From Micromonospora matsumotoense (GTDB lineage Bacteria; Actinomycetota; Actinomycetes; Mycobacteriales; Micromonosporaceae), in assembly GCF_900091525.1 (NCBI RefSeq), contig NZ_FMCU01000003.1, forward strand, positions 434,001 through 498,000: 64,000 bases of DNA, in the 5' to 3' direction. Below the pieces are notes generated by a model that worked only from the letters and a program-made list of their open reading frames with translations, did no database searches and was not told the origin of the DNA. A program made the translations under genes and the position numbers. Shown one piece after another: positions 15,957 through 27,068 of this stretch (its first letter is position 1; each line of letters begins with the position of its first letter).

Positions 15957-17465
15957 TCAGCGGGCCGCGAGGTCCAGCACCAGTTGGGGGGCGAAGCCGA
16001 TCACCACGGCCAGCGCGGTCGCCCCGGCCAGCGCCACGGTGACCGGCCAGGCCGCCCGACCGGGCACCGCGCCGAGGGTCGGCGCGGTCGGCTCACCGGC
16101 GGGGGCCGGGTCGGTCGGCAACGGGGTCGGATCGGCATAAAGAGTGGCGGCGAGGCGCAGGTAGTAGGCCAAGCCGATGACCGCGTTCAGCGCCACCACC
16201 AGGGCCAGCCAGCCGGCACCGCCGTCCAGCACCGCCCGGACCACGGTCACCTTGGCGAACAACCCCGCCAGCCCGGGTGGCAGGCCGGCCAGCCCGACCA
16301 GGGCCAACGCGAACGCCGCCCCGGCCCAGGGCCGTCGCCGGGCCGCCCCGCGCAGGTCCGCCACCGTGCCACCGTCCGCACCCGCCGGACGCAACGCCAC
16401 CAGCGCCGCGAACGCCGCCAACTCCACCACCACGAAGAAGACCGCGTACGCCACCGCGGCGGCGTACGCGCCGGCCCGGACCTCGTCGGCCCGGCCGGCG
16501 GTCAACGCCAGCACCCCCAGCGGAGCCAGGATGTAGCCCGCCTGGGCCACCGACGACCAGGCGAGCAACCGGACGGTACGCCGCTGGCGCAGCGCCACCA
16601 GGTTGCCCACGGTCATGGTGAGCACCGCCAGCAGGGCCAGCACCGGGCCGGTCACCTCGGCCGGCAGCGCCCGCTGCACCACCGCCAGCAGGGCCACCAC
16701 CCCGCCCAGCTTCGATGCGGTGGACAGGTAGGCCGCCACCGGCAGCGGCGCCCCGTCATAGGTGGCCGGGGCCCAGGCGTGGAACGGCACCGCGGCGACC
16801 TTGAAGGCCAGCCCGAGCACCACCAGCGCCACCGCCGCCGGGATCAACGGCAGGTCGGGCGCCTCGGCCAGCAGCCCGCCGAGCCGGTCCAGGTGCAGGC
16901 CGCCGGTCGCCGCATAGAGCAGGGCCGCGCCGAGCAGGGTGACCGTGGTGGCCACCACGCTCACCACGAAGAAGGTGACCGCCGCCTCGGCGCTGGCCAG
17001 GCTGCCCCGGCGCAGGCCCACCAGCACGTACAACGGCAGGGTCAGGGTCTCCAGGGCGACGATCAGGGTGATCAGGTCGCCGGCCGCGCCCAGCACCACC
17101 CCACCGGTCATCGCGCAGGCCAGCAGGAAGCAGTACTCACCGACCGGCGTCGGGCCGCCCCGCAGCAGTGGAGCGGAGAGCCCGAGCACGCCCAGGGTGA
17201 GCAGGGCGAAGACCCCGGCGATCAGAGCCGCCCGGCCGTCGAACACCCACGAGCAGTCGGCACCCACACAGAACGTCCGCCGGGTGCCGGCCACGCCGAC
17301 CACCACCGCGCCGACCCCGGTGGCGACGACGCCCGCGCAGGCCACGGCCACCGTCGCGCCCGCCCGGCCGACCAGCAGATCCGCCAGCAGCACGAGTACG
17401 GCGGTGCCGGCCGCCAGGTACGCCGGCAGCAACGCCACGTTGTCGACGCTCTGCACCAGACTCAC
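15957..17465 (-). CDS. nuoN: NADH-quinone oxidoreductase subunit N
   Basis: 502 residues from GTG 17465 (VSLVQSVDNVALLPAYLAAG). Antiporter-like membrane subunit with ~14 helices. It carries FHAWAPATYDGAPLPVAAYL (the proton-channel helix region with Lys nearby in LGLAFKVAAVPFH) and LLAWSSVAQAGYILAPLG. It is the last gene of the minus-strand nuo run. The start is chosen at the end of a repeat array: the frame stays open further upstream but that extension translates repeat DNA only. nuoM ends 204 bp upstream, and the whole gap is repeat sequence. Confidence 0.94.
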   Translation of the reverse strand: MSLVQSVDNVALLPAYLAAGTAVLVLLADLLVGRAGATVAVACAGVVATGVGAVVVGVAGTRRTFCVGADCSWVFDGRAALIAGVFALLTLGVLGLSAPLLRGGPTPVGEYCFLLACAMTGGVVLGAAGDLITLIVALETLTLPLYVLVGLRRGSLASAEAAVTFFVVSVVATTVTLLGAALLYAATGGLHLDRLGGLLAEAPDLPLIPAAVALVVLGLAFKVAAVPFHAWAPATYDGAPLPVAAYLSTASKLGGVVALLAVVQRALPAEVTGPVLALLAVLTMTVGNLVALRQRRTVRLLAWSSVAQAGYILAPLGVLALTAGRADEVRAGAYAAAVAYAVFFVVVELAAFAALVALRPAGADGGTVADLRGAARRRPWAGAAFALALVGLAGLPPGLAGLFAKVTVVRAVLDGGAGWLALVVALNAVIGLAYYLRLAATLYADPTPLPTDPAPAGEPTAPTLGAVPGRAAWPVTVALAGATALAVVIGFAPQLVLDLAAR

Positions 17466-17668
17466 CGGTACCCACCTCCGTTCGCGACTGCGGGACTCAC
17501 CGAACCGACCTTCCGTTCGCGACTGCGGGGCTCCGCTGCGCTGCACTCCTCACGCTCACCGGACCCACCCTTCGTTCGCGACTGCGGGGCTCCGCTGCGC
17601 TGCACTCCTCGCGCTCACCGGGCCAGCCTTCCGTTCGCGACTGCGGGGCTCCGCTGCACTCCTCGCGC

Positions 17669-17674
<6 letters not shown>
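17466..17674. repeat. Tandem repeat array between nuoM and nuoN (about 4 units)
   Basis: Three near-complete units and one shortened unit of ~57 bp share TTCGCGACTGCGGGGCTCCG and end in CTCACCGG. On the coding (minus) strand each unit begins GTGAGC. The first GTGA supplies the nuoM stop (TGA) and the last supplies the nuoN start (GTG). Same family as the arrays at 19199 and 21607. Confidence 0.9.
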
Positions 17675-19198
<1,524 letters not shown>

Positions 19199-19317
19199 CG
19201 GATTGGCCTTTCGCTCGCGACTGCGGGGCTCCGCTGCGCTGCACTCCTCGCGCTCACCGGATTGGCCTTTCGCTCGCGACTGCGGGGCTCCGCCGCGCTG
19301 CACTCCTCGCGCTCATG
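19199..19317. repeat. Two-unit 59-bp tandem array between nuoL and nuoM
   Basis: Two 59-bp copies with the core TCGCGACTGCGGGGCTCCG and a unit-specific start GATTGGCCTTTCGC. The nuoL stop lies in ATGA at the far end and the nuoM start in GTGA at the near end. 59 is not a multiple of 3, so the units cannot encode a repeated peptide in one frame. Confidence 0.92.
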
Positions 19318-21223
19318 AGACTCCGATCAGGGCGGCGGCCAGGCCGATCAGCAGGGCGCCGGCCAGCACCGCCGCCGTCGCCCGGGGCAGTGCCGCCCGG
19401 TGCAGCCCGGCCAGCCCGGCACCGAGCGTGGACGCGCCCCGGCCGATCGCCTCGACCAGGCCGTCCACCCCGACCTCGTCACCGGTTCGCGTCACCCGGG
19501 CGAGCGCCGTCGTGGGGCGTACCACGAGGGTGTGCTGGAGGTCGTCGAGGCGGAAGGCGCGGGCGAACACCGGGCGCAGCGGGCCCAGCGCGCGGGCCGG
19601 GTCGGCGGCCGGGTCCCGTCGCCAGCCGGCCCAGGCCAGGCCCGCCCCGGCCAGCAGCAGCACGAGCGGCAGCAGCACCGCCGGGGCCAGGTGGACCAGC
19701 TCGATGTCGGCGGCGGTGCCCCGCAGCCGGTCGGTGAACGGCGGCCAGAACGCCGCCAACCCGAGCAGCGCCGCCGGGACGGCCAGCAGCAGCACCGGCC
19801 AGCGCATCAGGGCCGGCGGATCGTGCGGGTGCAGCAACGGCAGTCGGGGCTCGCCGAAGAAGGCGCGCAGCAGCAGGCGGGTGGCGTACGCGGCGGTCAG
19901 CAGCACCCCGAGCAGCCCGGCCAGCCAGACCAGCCACCCCACCCAGGCCGGGGCGGGACCGGTGCCGTCGAGCGCGGCCGACTCCGCGGCGGCGAGCACC
20001 CCGTCCTTGCTCCAGAAGCCGGACAGCGGTGGCACCCCGGCCAGCGCGCCGAGGCCGATCAGGGTGCACCAGAAGGTGACCGGCATGCTGCGGCGCAACC
20101 CACCCATCCGGGACAGCAGGGTGGTGCCGACGGCGTGGATCACCGCACCGGCGGCGAGGAACAGCAGCGCCTTGAACGCGGCGTGGGTGAGCAGGTGGAA
20201 CAGCGCGGCGGCCGGGGCGCCGACGGCGAGCGCGCCGGTCATATAGCCGAGCTGGGAGACCGTCGACCAGGCGAGCACCCGTTTCAGGTCGTCCTGGGCG
20301 GTGGCGGCGAGCGCGCCGAGCAGCAGGGTGATCGAGGCCAGCACCCCGAGCACCGTCAGCGCCACCGGGGCCCGGGTGAACAGCGGGTAGAGCCGGGTCA
20401 CCGCGTACACCCCGGCGGCGACCATCGTCGCGGCGTGGATCAGCGCGGAGATCGGCGTCGGGCCGGCCATCGCGTCCGGCAGCCAGGTGTGCAGCGGGAA
20501 CTGGGCGCTCTTGCCGGCCACCCCGGCGAGCAGCAGCAGGCAGGCGGCGGTCAGGGTGCCGGTGGCATGGTCGTGGGCGAGCACGTCGGCGATCCGGAAG
20601 CTGCCGGCCGAGACGCCGAGCAGCGCGATGCCGAGCAGGAAACCGACGTCACCCACCCGGGTGACCAGGAACGCCTTCATCGCGGCGGCCGGGGCTTCGG
20701 GCAGCCGACGGTCATGGGCGATCAGCAGATAGGAGCAGAGGCCCATCACCTCCCAGCCGACCAGCAGCAGGATCAGGTCCCCGCTGACCACCACCAGCAG
20801 CATCGCGGCGGTGAACAGGCTGATCTGCGCGGCGTAGGGCGGATAGCGGTGGTCCACCTCGACGTCCTCGTGCGGGCCGCGCCGCAGGTAGGCCACCGAG
20901 TAGACCTGCACCGCCAGCGCCACCGCCGACACCGCGACCGCGACCAGCGCGGCGACGCCGTCCAGCCGGACCCCGAGGGTGACCCGCAGCCCGCCGAAAT
21001 CGATCCAACTGGTGCTGGTCTCGACCGGGTCGCCGACCCGGACCAGCAGCAGCACCGCGACCAGCAACGCGCCGGCAGCGCCGGCCACCCCCAGCCCGAT
21101 CGCCGCCCGCCGGGCCGCGTCCCGCCCGCCGGTCGCGCCCTTCGACGCCGGCGGCAGCAGCAACCCGAGTAACCCGGCAACCAGGGGTACGGCCGGCAGC
21201 GCCGCCCCGAGCACCCCGGTCAC
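19313..21223 (-). CDS. nuoL: NADH-quinone oxidoreductase subunit L
   Basis: 636 residues from GTG 21223, the standard length for the largest membrane antiporter-like subunit. Clear motifs: [40 protein letters not shown] (functional Glu), [40 protein letters not shown] and [20 protein letters not shown]. The C-terminal part is the horizontal-helix and anchor region ([20 protein letters not shown]). The start overlaps the nuoK stop by four bases (GTGA), the arrangement that seems to have been lost at the other junctions. Confidence 0.96.
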   Translation of the reverse strand: MTGVLGAALPAVPLVAGLLGLLLPPASKGATGGRDAARRAAIGLGVAGAAGALLVAVLLLVRVGDPVETSTSWIDFGGLRVTLGVRLDGVAALVAVAVSAVALAVQVYSVAYLRRGPHEDVEVDHRYPPYAAQISLFTAAMLLVVVSGDLILLLVGWEVMGLCSYLLIAHDRRLPEAPAAAMKAFLVTRVGDVGFLLGIALLGVSAGSFRIADVLAHDHATGTLTAACLLLLAGVAGKSAQFPLHTWLPDAMAGPTPISALIHAATMVAAGVYAVTRLYPLFTRAPVALTVLGVLASITLLLGALAATAQDDLKRVLAWSTVSQLGYMTGALAVGAPAAALFHLLTHAAFKALLFLAAGAVIHAVGTTLLSRMGGLRRSMPVTFWCTLIGLGALAGVPPLSGFWSKDGVLAAAESAALDGTGPAPAWVGWLVWLAGLLGVLLTAAYATRLLLRAFFGEPRLPLLHPHDPPALMRWPVLLLAVPAALLGLAAFWPPFTDRLRGTAADIELVHLAPAVLLPLVLLLAGAGLAWAGWRRDPAADPARALGPLRPVFARAFRLDDLQHTLVVRPTTALARVTRTGDEVGVDGLVEAIGRGASTLGAGLAGLHRAALPRATAAVLAGALLIGLAAALIGVS

Positions 21224-21606
21224 CGGCCGACCTCCGTCCGACCGCCGGCCGACCCGGTGCCCGCGTCGCCGCCCGACCCGACTCCCACCCGGTCGTCGGC
21301 CGGCTCGGTCAGCGGCACGTCGTCCACGGTGACACTGGCCCGCAGCCGGTAGAGCTGGAGCACGATGGCCAGCCCGACGCCGATCTCGGCGGCGGCCAGC
21401 ACGATCACGAAGAGCGCGAAGACCTGCCCGGAGTGCGGCAGCACCGCCCGCACGGTGGTGTCGGCGGTGACCAGGATCAGGTTGACCGCGTTGAGCATCA
21501 ACTCCACCGCCATCAGCACCAGCACCGCGTTGCGCCGCCGCAGCACGCCGTAGACGCCGAGGCCGAACAGCAGCGCGGCGGTGACGTACGGGATGACCGG
21601 CCTCAC
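21220..21606 (-). CDS. nuoK: NADH-quinone oxidoreductase subunit K
   Basis: 128 residues from GTG 21606. Three membrane helices with the conserved [20 protein letters not shown] (Glu in helix 2) and [20 protein letters not shown] (Glu in helix 3), both needed for proton transfer in complex I. The last ~30 residues are a hydrophilic Gly/Asp/Thr tail, longer than the usual ~100-residue NuoK. Its stop overlaps the nuoL start (GTGA). Its own start is the final GTGA of the 59-bp array that separates it from nuoJ. Confidence 0.95.
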   Translation of the reverse strand: MRPVIPYVTAALLFGLGVYGVLRRRNAVLVLMAVELMLNAVNLILVTADTTVRAVLPHSGQVFALFVIVLAAAEIGVGLAIVLQLYRLRASVTVDDVPLTEPADDRVGVGSGGDAGTGSAGGRTEVGR

Positions 21607-21862
21607 CAGGCTACCTTCATTCGCGACTGCGGGGCTCGCAAACCCGGCTCACTCCTCGCGCTCACCGGACCACCTTCATTCGCGACTGCGGGGCTCGCAA
21701 ACCCGGCTCACTCCTCGCGCTCACCGGACCACCTTCATTCGCGACTGCGGGGCTCGCAAACCCGGCTCACTCCTCGCGCTCACCGGACCACCTTCATTCG
21801 CGACTGCGGGGCTCGCAAACCCGGCTCACTCCTCGCGCTCACCGGACCACCTTCGTTCGCGA
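21607..21862. repeat. Four-copy, near-identical 59-bp tandem array between nuoJ and nuoK
   Basis: Four 59-bp units, essentially identical after the first few bases, plus a partial fifth. The core is TTCGCGACTGCGGGGCTCGC and each ends in CTCACCGG. The centre differs from the arrays at 17.5 and 19.2 kb (AAACCCGGCT in place of the CGCTGCGCTGC type). The first 9 codons' worth of the array encode the nuoJ C-terminus (SSSRTKVVR). Confidence 0.95.
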
Positions 21863-22381
21863 CGACGACGCGGCGGTGTCGGGGCGGCGGCCGATGTCCG
21901 GGCGGGACAGGATGATCGCGCCGACCAGGGCGGCCAGCAGCAGCACCGACAGCACCTCGAACGGCAGCACCCAGGAGCGGAACACCTGCTCGCCGATGCC
22001 CTCGGCGGTGCCCGCCGCCGGCAGCTCCACGCTCGACCAGCGGAACGCGTCGACCAGCAGCGCGGCCAGGCCCAACCCGACGCCGCCGCCAATCAGCGCA
22101 GCCGGCCAGCCCGGCCGGTCCAGGTCGTCGGAGGCCCCGATCGGGGCGCGGGTCAGCATCACCGCGAACAGCAACAGCACCACCACCGCGCCCACGTAGA
22201 TCAGCACCTGCACCCAGGCGACCAGCTCGGCGGTGAGCACCAGGTAGTCGCCGGCCAGCGCGCCCAGGCAGAGCACCAGATAGAGGCCGGCCCGGACCAG
22301 GTGCTTCGTGGCGACCACCAGCACACCAGACCCGACCGCCACCGCGCCCAGGGCGAGCAGCAGCACGTCCGCACCGGTCAC
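21839..22381 (-). CDS. nuoJ: NADH-quinone oxidoreductase subunit J
   Basis: 180 residues from GTG 22381. Five membrane helices with the NuoJ hallmark [20 protein letters not shown] then [16 protein letters not shown]. Length is close to normal. The start overlaps the nuoI stop (GTGA, 4 nt). The C-terminal SSSRTKVVR is encoded by the beginning of the 59-bp repeat, so the natural C-terminus may have been replaced when the array arose; the functional core is unaffected. Confidence 0.94.
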   Translation of the reverse strand: MTGADVLLLALGAVAVGSGVLVVATKHLVRAGLYLVLCLGALAGDYLVLTAELVAWVQVLIYVGAVVVLLLFAVMLTRAPIGASDDLDRPGWPAALIGGGVGLGLAALLVDAFRWSSVELPAAGTAEGIGEQVFRSWVLPFEVLSVLLLAALVGAIILSRPDIGRRPDTAASSSRTKVVR

Positions 22382-23061
22382 CGCGAGGCACCTCCGTCGC
22401 CGGCAGAACCGGGCTCGGGGGCGGGGCCGGGCTCCGGGCTCTGAGCGGGCGCGGGGCCCGGCTCGGGGGCGCCGGGGGCGGTGCGGGGGGCGGCGGGGGC
22501 GGGTTCGGGGCGTACCACGGTGGGGCGGGCGGCGGAGCTGGTCGGGGCGGCGGCCTTGCGCGCGGCGGTGGCCTCCTCCTTCGCCGGCTCACCGTGCGGG
22601 TCGTGCGCGGGCGGCGGCGGCACGGTGGCCATCCACTGGCCGAGGTGGTCCTTGTCGTGCAGCAGGTCCTTGATGTCGTACTCGGCGTACTCGAACTCCG
22701 GCGACCAGTAGAGGGCGTCGAACGGGCAGACCTCGATGCAGATGCCGCAGTACATGCAGAGCGAGAAGTCGATGTCGAACTTGTCGAGGACGTTGCGCTG
22801 GCGGGGGCGGGCCGCGCCCGCCACCGCCACCTCCTCCTTGTGCGAGTCGATGTAGATGCACCAGTCGGGGCACTCCCGGGCGCAGAGCATGCAGACCGTG
22901 CAGTTCTCGGTCAACAGCGCGATCACACCCCGGGAGCGGGGTGGCAGCTCGGGGGCGACGTCCGGGTACTGCTGGGTGGTCGACCGGCGGGTCATCGTCT
23001 TCAACGTGACCGCCAGCCCCTTCACCAGCCCCTCGCCAGGAATCCCGCTGCGCTCGCTCAC
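22378..23061 (-). CDS. nuoI: NADH-quinone oxidoreductase subunit I (two 4Fe-4S clusters)
   Basis: Up to 227 residues. Two ferredoxin-type motifs bind clusters N6a and N6b: [12 protein letters not shown] and [12 protein letters not shown]. Residues ~45-150 match the family. The last ~75 residues are an unusual Pro/Ala/Glu-rich tail (about one residue in three is Pro) that is probably disordered. The frame opens with GTG 23061 ([11 protein letters not shown]...), which lies in a short repeat. A GTG at 23025 ([11 protein letters not shown]) is an equally good start that would drop repeat-coded residues. It is the first gene of the nuoI-N run and links the peripheral arm to the membrane arm. Confidence 0.94.
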   Translation of the reverse strand: MSERSGIPGEGLVKGLAVTLKTMTRRSTTQQYPDVAPELPPRSRGVIALLTENCTVCMLCARECPDWCIYIDSHKEEVAVAGAARPRQRNVLDKFDIDFSLCMYCGICIEVCPFDALYWSPEFEYAEYDIKDLLHDKDHLGQWMATVPPPPAHDPHGEPAKEEATAARKAAAPTSSAARPTVVRPEPAPAAPRTAPGAPEPGPAPAQSPEPGPAPEPGSAGDGGASR

Positions 23062-23086
23062 GACATCGCCTCGCTGCGCTCGCTCA
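23039..23086. repeat. Duplicated TGAGCGAGCGCAGCG start motif before nuoI
   Basis: Two copies of (A/G)TGAGCGAGCGCAGCG occur in 48 bp on the minus strand, one with ATG and one with GTG. The unit again begins with a start codon overlapping TGA, as in the 59-bp arrays, but the sequence is different. Confidence 0.7.
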
Positions 23087-23191
23087 TGGGGTCATCCTGC
23101 CCTGTGGCCACGGCGCGCGCGACCACCACCCGGCGTTTGCCGGCGTTACCCTGACAGCCGGGGAGAACGACGCACCGGGAAGGACCGACCG

Positions 23192-23767
23192 ATGACTGCC
23201 GCGTTGCAGAACGACTATCCGCCCGAGGGCGGCTGGACGACCGACGATCTGGACGCGCTGCCCGAGGACGGCCACCGCCGCGAACTTCTCGATGGAGTGC
23301 TGATCGTGTCCCCCTCCCCCACTCGCATCCACCAGACCATCGCGATGCGACTTGGCGTCGCGCTCGAAGAGGAGTGCCCCGACGACTACGACGTGACCCA
23401 GGCCGTGGAGGTGCGGATCAACCGGACCCGCTCCTTCATCCCCGACGTGCTGGTGACCACGTCCACCGCCGCCGCCCGCGAACCGTCCCGCTACGAGGCG
23501 CACGAGGTGGTGCTGGCCGTCGAGATCGTCTCCCCCAGCACCCGCTCCATCGACCGGGTGCTCAAACCGACCCTCTACGCACAGGCCGGCATCCCGTTCT
23601 ACTGGCGGATCGAGGTGGAGGACGACGGTCTGGTCGTGCACACCTACCGGATCGACGCGGTGAACGAGGTCTACCTGGAGACCGGGCGGTGGACGAAGTT
23701 CGTCGACACCGGCGAGCCGTTCCCGGTGAACCTGTCGATCGCCCGGATCACGCCCCGGCGTCGGTGA
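23192..23767 (+). CDS. Uma2-family (DUF820) putative endonuclease
   Basis: 191 residues from ATG 23192. The Uma2/PD-(D/E)XK fold is clear: the start DLDALPEDGHRRELLDGVLI, the metal-site Asp in RSFIPDVLVTT, and AVEIVSPSTRSIDRVLKPTL carrying the E-x-K-like site, then YAQAGIPFYWRIE. Uma2 proteins are widespread in actinomycetes and cyanobacteria; their DNA target and role are unknown. The gene sits alone on the plus strand inside the nuo cluster and overlaps the convergent SnoaL-like gene by 20 nt. It is one of several apparently inserted genes. Confidence 0.87.
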   Translation: MTAALQNDYPPEGGWTTDDLDALPEDGHRRELLDGVLIVSPSPTRIHQTIAMRLGVALEEECPDDYDVTQAVEVRINRTRSFIPDVLVTTSTAAAREPSRYEAHEVVLAVEIVSPSTRSIDRVLKPTLYAQAGIPFYWRIEVEDDGLVVHTYRIDAVNEVYLETGRWTKFVDTGEPFPVNLSIARITPRRR

Positions 23768-24170
23768 GCGGCGGCAGCATCTCCACACCCAACTGTTGCA
23801 GCAGTTGGAACAGCTCGTTGACGCTCCACACGTCGACGATCCGCCCGGCGGTGTCGAAGCGCAGGAACGTCGCCCCGGAATAGCTGACCACCTGCCCCGT
23901 CGGCGGCACCGGGCCGAACTGTCCCGCCTGGGTGCCGGCGGCCCGCCAGCGCAGCGCCACCCGGTCCCCGGTCGCCACCACGTCCACCAGCTTGTAGCGC
24001 AGGTCGGGGAAGGCGGCCCGACGGTCCCGGTGCCAGGCCAACAGCGCGGCCGGGCCGGTGCCGCCCAGCCCCGGGCACTCCTCGGCCACCAGCTCGTACA
24101 CCGACTCCTCGTGGCCGGCGTTCCACACGTCGGCCACGAACCGCCGGGCCACCGCCGCAACGTCGATCAT
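23748..24170 (-). CDS. SnoaL-like (NTF2-fold) protein
   Basis: 140 residues from ATG 24170 (MIDVAAVARRFVADVWNAGH). The NTF2/SnoaL-like plan is evident: a starting helix, ECPGLGGTGPAALLAWHRDR, AFPDLRYKLVDVVATGDRVA (a hallmark of this family), LRWRAAGTQ and FLRFDTAGRIVDVWSVNELF. Members include polyketide cyclases and steroid-isomerase-like enzymes, but most stand-alone copies have no known reaction. Convergent with Uma2. Function cannot be assigned further. Confidence 0.85.
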   Translation of the reverse strand: MIDVAAVARRFVADVWNAGHEESVYELVAEECPGLGGTGPAALLAWHRDRRAAFPDLRYKLVDVVATGDRVALRWRAAGTQAGQFGPVPPTGQVVSYSGATFLRFDTAGRIVDVWSVNELFQLLQQLGVEMLPPLTDAGA

Positions 24171-24413
24171 CCGGGCAGCGTAACCAGCCCACCCGCCGGG
24201 CCGACGACGCTCCCACCGCCCACTCCACCCGACAGACCGGCCGACCCCGGCGCGCCTCGGCATCCGGGCACCGACACCCGGAGGCGGGGGCGGGTGCCGG
24301 TACCAGCACTCCGGGTAGTGCCCAGGGGCCGGGACCAGCGCGCCGGAGGCCGACGGCGCGGAGATCAGTCAGGATGGGGCTCAGACACGAACGACGCAGA
24401 CTCAGGGGGCGAC

Positions 24414-25451
24414 GTGGGCAACGAGGCAGGCACGACGACCGGCGGCAAGTACGTCGAGCCGGGGGGTGAGTTCACCCGGGACCAGCGCTACATCGCCACC
24501 CGGATCACCGCCGACGGGCGGGACGGTTACCCGGTCGAGCCGGGCCGCTACCGGCTGGTGGTCAGCCGGGCCTGCCCGTGGGCCAACCGCATGATCATCG
24601 TACGGCGGCTGCTCGGGCTGGAGGAGGCGCTGCCGATGGCGGTGGCCGGGCCGACCCACGACGCCCGGAGCTGGACGTTCGACCTGGACCCGGACGGACG
24701 GGACCCGGTGCTCGGCATCGAACGGCTGGCCGACGCGTTCTTCGCCCGGTTCCCCGGCTACGAGCGGGGCATCACCGTGCCGGCGATCGTCGACGTGCCG
24801 ACCGGGCAGGTGGTCACCAACGACTACGCGCAGATGACCCTGGACCTGTCCACCGAGTGGACGGCGTACCACCGTGAGGGCGCTGCGCAGCTCTACCCGG
24901 AAGCGCTGCGCGCCGAGATCGACGAGGTCAACGCGGTGGTCTTCGCCGACGTCAACAACGGGGTCTACCGGTGCGGCTTCGCCGGCTCGCAGGAGGCGTA
25001 CGAGAAGGCGTACCGGCGGTTGTTCGACCGGCTGGACTGGCTCAGCGACCGGTTGGCCAACCAGCGTTACCTGGTCGGGGACACCATCACCGAGGCCGAC
25101 GTGCGGCTGTTCACCACGCTGGTCCGCTTCGACCCGGTCTATCACGGCCACTTCAAGTGCAACCGGCAGAAGCTGAGCGAGATGCCGGTGCTGTGGGCGT
25201 ACGCGCGGGACCTGTTCGCCACCCCCGGGTTCGGCGACACCATCGACTTCGACCACATCAAGCGGCACTACTACGAGGTGCACCGGGACATCAACCCGAC
25301 CGGGGTGGTGCCACTCGGCCCGGACCTGGTCAACTGGCTCAGCCCGCACGGGCGGGAGGCGCTGGGTGGTCGACCGTTCGGCGACGGCACTCCCCCGCCG
25401 CCCCCGCCGCCCGGCGAGCAGGTGCCGCCGGAGCACACCCCGATCGGCTGA
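24414..25451 (+). CDS. Glutathionyl-hydroquinone reductase (Xi-class GST, ECM4-like)
   Basis: 345 residues from GTG 24414. The thioredoxin-like half has LVVSRACPWANRMIIVRRLL with the catalytic Cys of the CPWA motif. The C-terminal helical half has YRCGFAGSQEAYEKAYRRLF, YLVGDTITEADVRLFTTLVR and FDPVYHGHFKCNR, all diagnostic. The C-terminus is a short Pro-rich tail. These enzymes reduce glutathionyl-quinones. Actinomycetes make mycothiol rather than glutathione, so the physiological thiol is uncertain here. The start is chosen at the first GTG that precedes the conserved GGKYVEPGGEF region. Confidence 0.92.
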   Translation: MGNEAGTTTGGKYVEPGGEFTRDQRYIATRITADGRDGYPVEPGRYRLVVSRACPWANRMIIVRRLLGLEEALPMAVAGPTHDARSWTFDLDPDGRDPVLGIERLADAFFARFPGYERGITVPAIVDVPTGQVVTNDYAQMTLDLSTEWTAYHREGAAQLYPEALRAEIDEVNAVVFADVNNGVYRCGFAGSQEAYEKAYRRLFDRLDWLSDRLANQRYLVGDTITEADVRLFTTLVRFDPVYHGHFKCNRQKLSEMPVLWAYARDLFATPGFGDTIDFDHIKRHYYEVHRDINPTGVVPLGPDLVNWLSPHGREALGGRPFGDGTPPPPPPPGEQVPPEHTPIG

Positions 25452-25467
25452 CCCACCGTCCCGACCA

Positions 25468-25502
25468 CGCGCCCCCGCCCGGCCCGCCGGGTGGGGGCGC
25501 GC
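25468..25502. terminator. Hairpin after the GST-like gene
   Basis: GCGCCCCCGCCCGG (25469-25482) pairs with CCGGGTGGGGGCGC (25487-25500) with one mismatch. It follows the stop of the ECM4-like gene by about 17 nt. Confidence 0.7.
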
Positions 25503-25745
25503 TGCTGTCACCCCACCTGCACGCGAAGCCACGGCGGCCCGGCAGGTCACCGCGCCACCGCCGTTCCGGCCGGTCGCCGGACCACCGAATCCGGCCACTG
25601 AGAGCTGTCGCACATTCACCTTCGGTGCTCAAGAGTTAACACGGTGGTCAATATGACCTGTTCAACTAGGGGGCGTCCGTCGATGCGATTCCCGCCGGCG
25701 GGCCGCCTGTCCACTACGGACTCCCCTCTTGAGGAGGATCGAGCC

Positions 25746-27062
25746 TTGCGCAAGCTGGGTAGCAGGACCGCACGTCTGGGCGTACTCGCCGGTGTTCTCG
25801 TCGGCGCGCTCGCCACCACCACCAACGCCGCCGTCGCGGCACCGGGCACCCCCGGCCCGGGACGGGCCGCGCCCGCGCCGCTGCTGGCCGGCAGCGCGGA
25901 GGCCGCGCCGGACCGGTACATCGTCGTGCTCTCCGACAAGCCGACCGGCACCGACCGCACCGACCGCCTCGCCCGGACCGGCCAGTCGGCCGCCGCCGCC
26001 GAGCGGGCCGGTGGCACGGTGCTGACCCGCTACACCCAGGTTCTCGAAGGGTACGCCGCCGTGCTGCCGCCGGCCGCCCTCGCCGCCGTCCGCAACGACC
26101 CGGCCGTGCAGTACGTGGAGCGGGACACCCGCATCCAGGGTGGCCTGACCAGCACCACCCCGGACCGGACCGGCCCGATGACGGCCCGGGCCGACCGCAG
26201 CCAGGCCGGCGGCGTCTCCATCCAGGCCGTGCAGAGCAACCCGCCGTCGTGGGGGCTGGACCGCATCGACCAGCGCAACCTGCCGCTGAGCAACAGCTTC
26301 GGCTACACCTCGACCGGTTCCGGGGTGACCGCCTACATCGTCGACTCCGGCATCCGGGCCACCCACGTCGACTTCGGCACCCGGGCCGCAGGGGTCTACG
26401 ACGCGGTCGGCGACGGCAACGGCACCAACGACTGCCACGGCCACGGCACGCACGTCGCCGGCACCATCGGCGGGACCACCTACGGGGTCGCCAAGTCGGT
26501 GACCCTCCGGGCGGTCCGGGTGCTCCAGTGCGACAACTCCGGGTGGAGCACCGACCTGATCGAGGGCGTCGACTGGCTGGCCACCCACCACGCGACCACC
26601 TCGGTGGCGAACTTCAGCCTCCAGGGCTACGGCACCTCCGCCAACACCTCGATCGAGAACCTGATCGACCACGGGGTGTACCCGGTGTTCATCGCCAACA
26701 ACTTCAACACCGACGCCTGCACCAACGGCCCCCGCTCCACCCGGGGAATCACCGTCGCGGCGACCGACATCAGCGACAACCGGGCCTCGTTCTCCAGCTA
26801 CGGGACCTGCGTCGACATCTTCGCCCCGGGGGTGGACATCACCTCCGCCGGCATCGCCTCGAACACCGCCGTGGCCAGCGGCTGGTCCGGCACCTCGATG
26901 GCGGCCCCGCACGTCACCGGGTGGCTGGCCCGCTACCGGCAGACCAACCCGTCGGCGACCCTGGCCACCGCCAAGAGCGCGTTGATCACCGCCGCCAGCA
27001 CCGGCAAGGTGATCAACCCGGGGGTCGGCTCCCCGAACCGCCTGCTCTACGCCGCACCGTGA
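25746..27062 (+). CDS. Secreted S8 (subtilisin/proteinase K-like) serine protease
   Basis: 438 residues from a TTG at 25746, preferred because GAGGAGG lies 8 nt upstream and the signal peptide then starts cleanly (RKLGSRTARLGVLAGVLVGA). An inhibitor-I9 propeptide (DRYIVVLSDKPTG ... VLEGYAAVLPPAALAAVRND) precedes the S8 domain. The catalytic triad is Asp in AYIVDSGI, His in CHGHGTHVAGTIGG and Ser in SGTSMAAPHVTGW, with the oxyanion Asn in PVFIANNFNTD. It is an exported proteinase K-type protease (cysteines for disulfides are visible). It sits inside the interrupted nuo region and is followed by a strong terminator. Confidence 0.95.
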   Translation: MRKLGSRTARLGVLAGVLVGALATTTNAAVAAPGTPGPGRAAPAPLLAGSAEAAPDRYIVVLSDKPTGTDRTDRLARTGQSAAAAERAGGTVLTRYTQVLEGYAAVLPPAALAAVRNDPAVQYVERDTRIQGGLTSTTPDRTGPMTARADRSQAGGVSIQAVQSNPPSWGLDRIDQRNLPLSNSFGYTSTGSGVTAYIVDSGIRATHVDFGTRAAGVYDAVGDGNGTNDCHGHGTHVAGTIGGTTYGVAKSVTLRAVRVLQCDNSGWSTDLIEGVDWLATHHATTSVANFSLQGYGTSANTSIENLIDHGVYPVFIANNFNTDACTNGPRSTRGITVAATDISDNRASFSSYGTCVDIFAPGVDITSAGIASNTAVASGWSGTSMAAPHVTGWLARYRQTNPSATLATAKSALITAASTGKVINPGVGSPNRLLYAAP

Positions 27063-27068
27063 GCGCGC

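Noticed and set aside
21607..21862. CRISPR-like array
   Set aside because: Units are contiguous 59-bp repeats with no spacers, and no cas genes are in the window.
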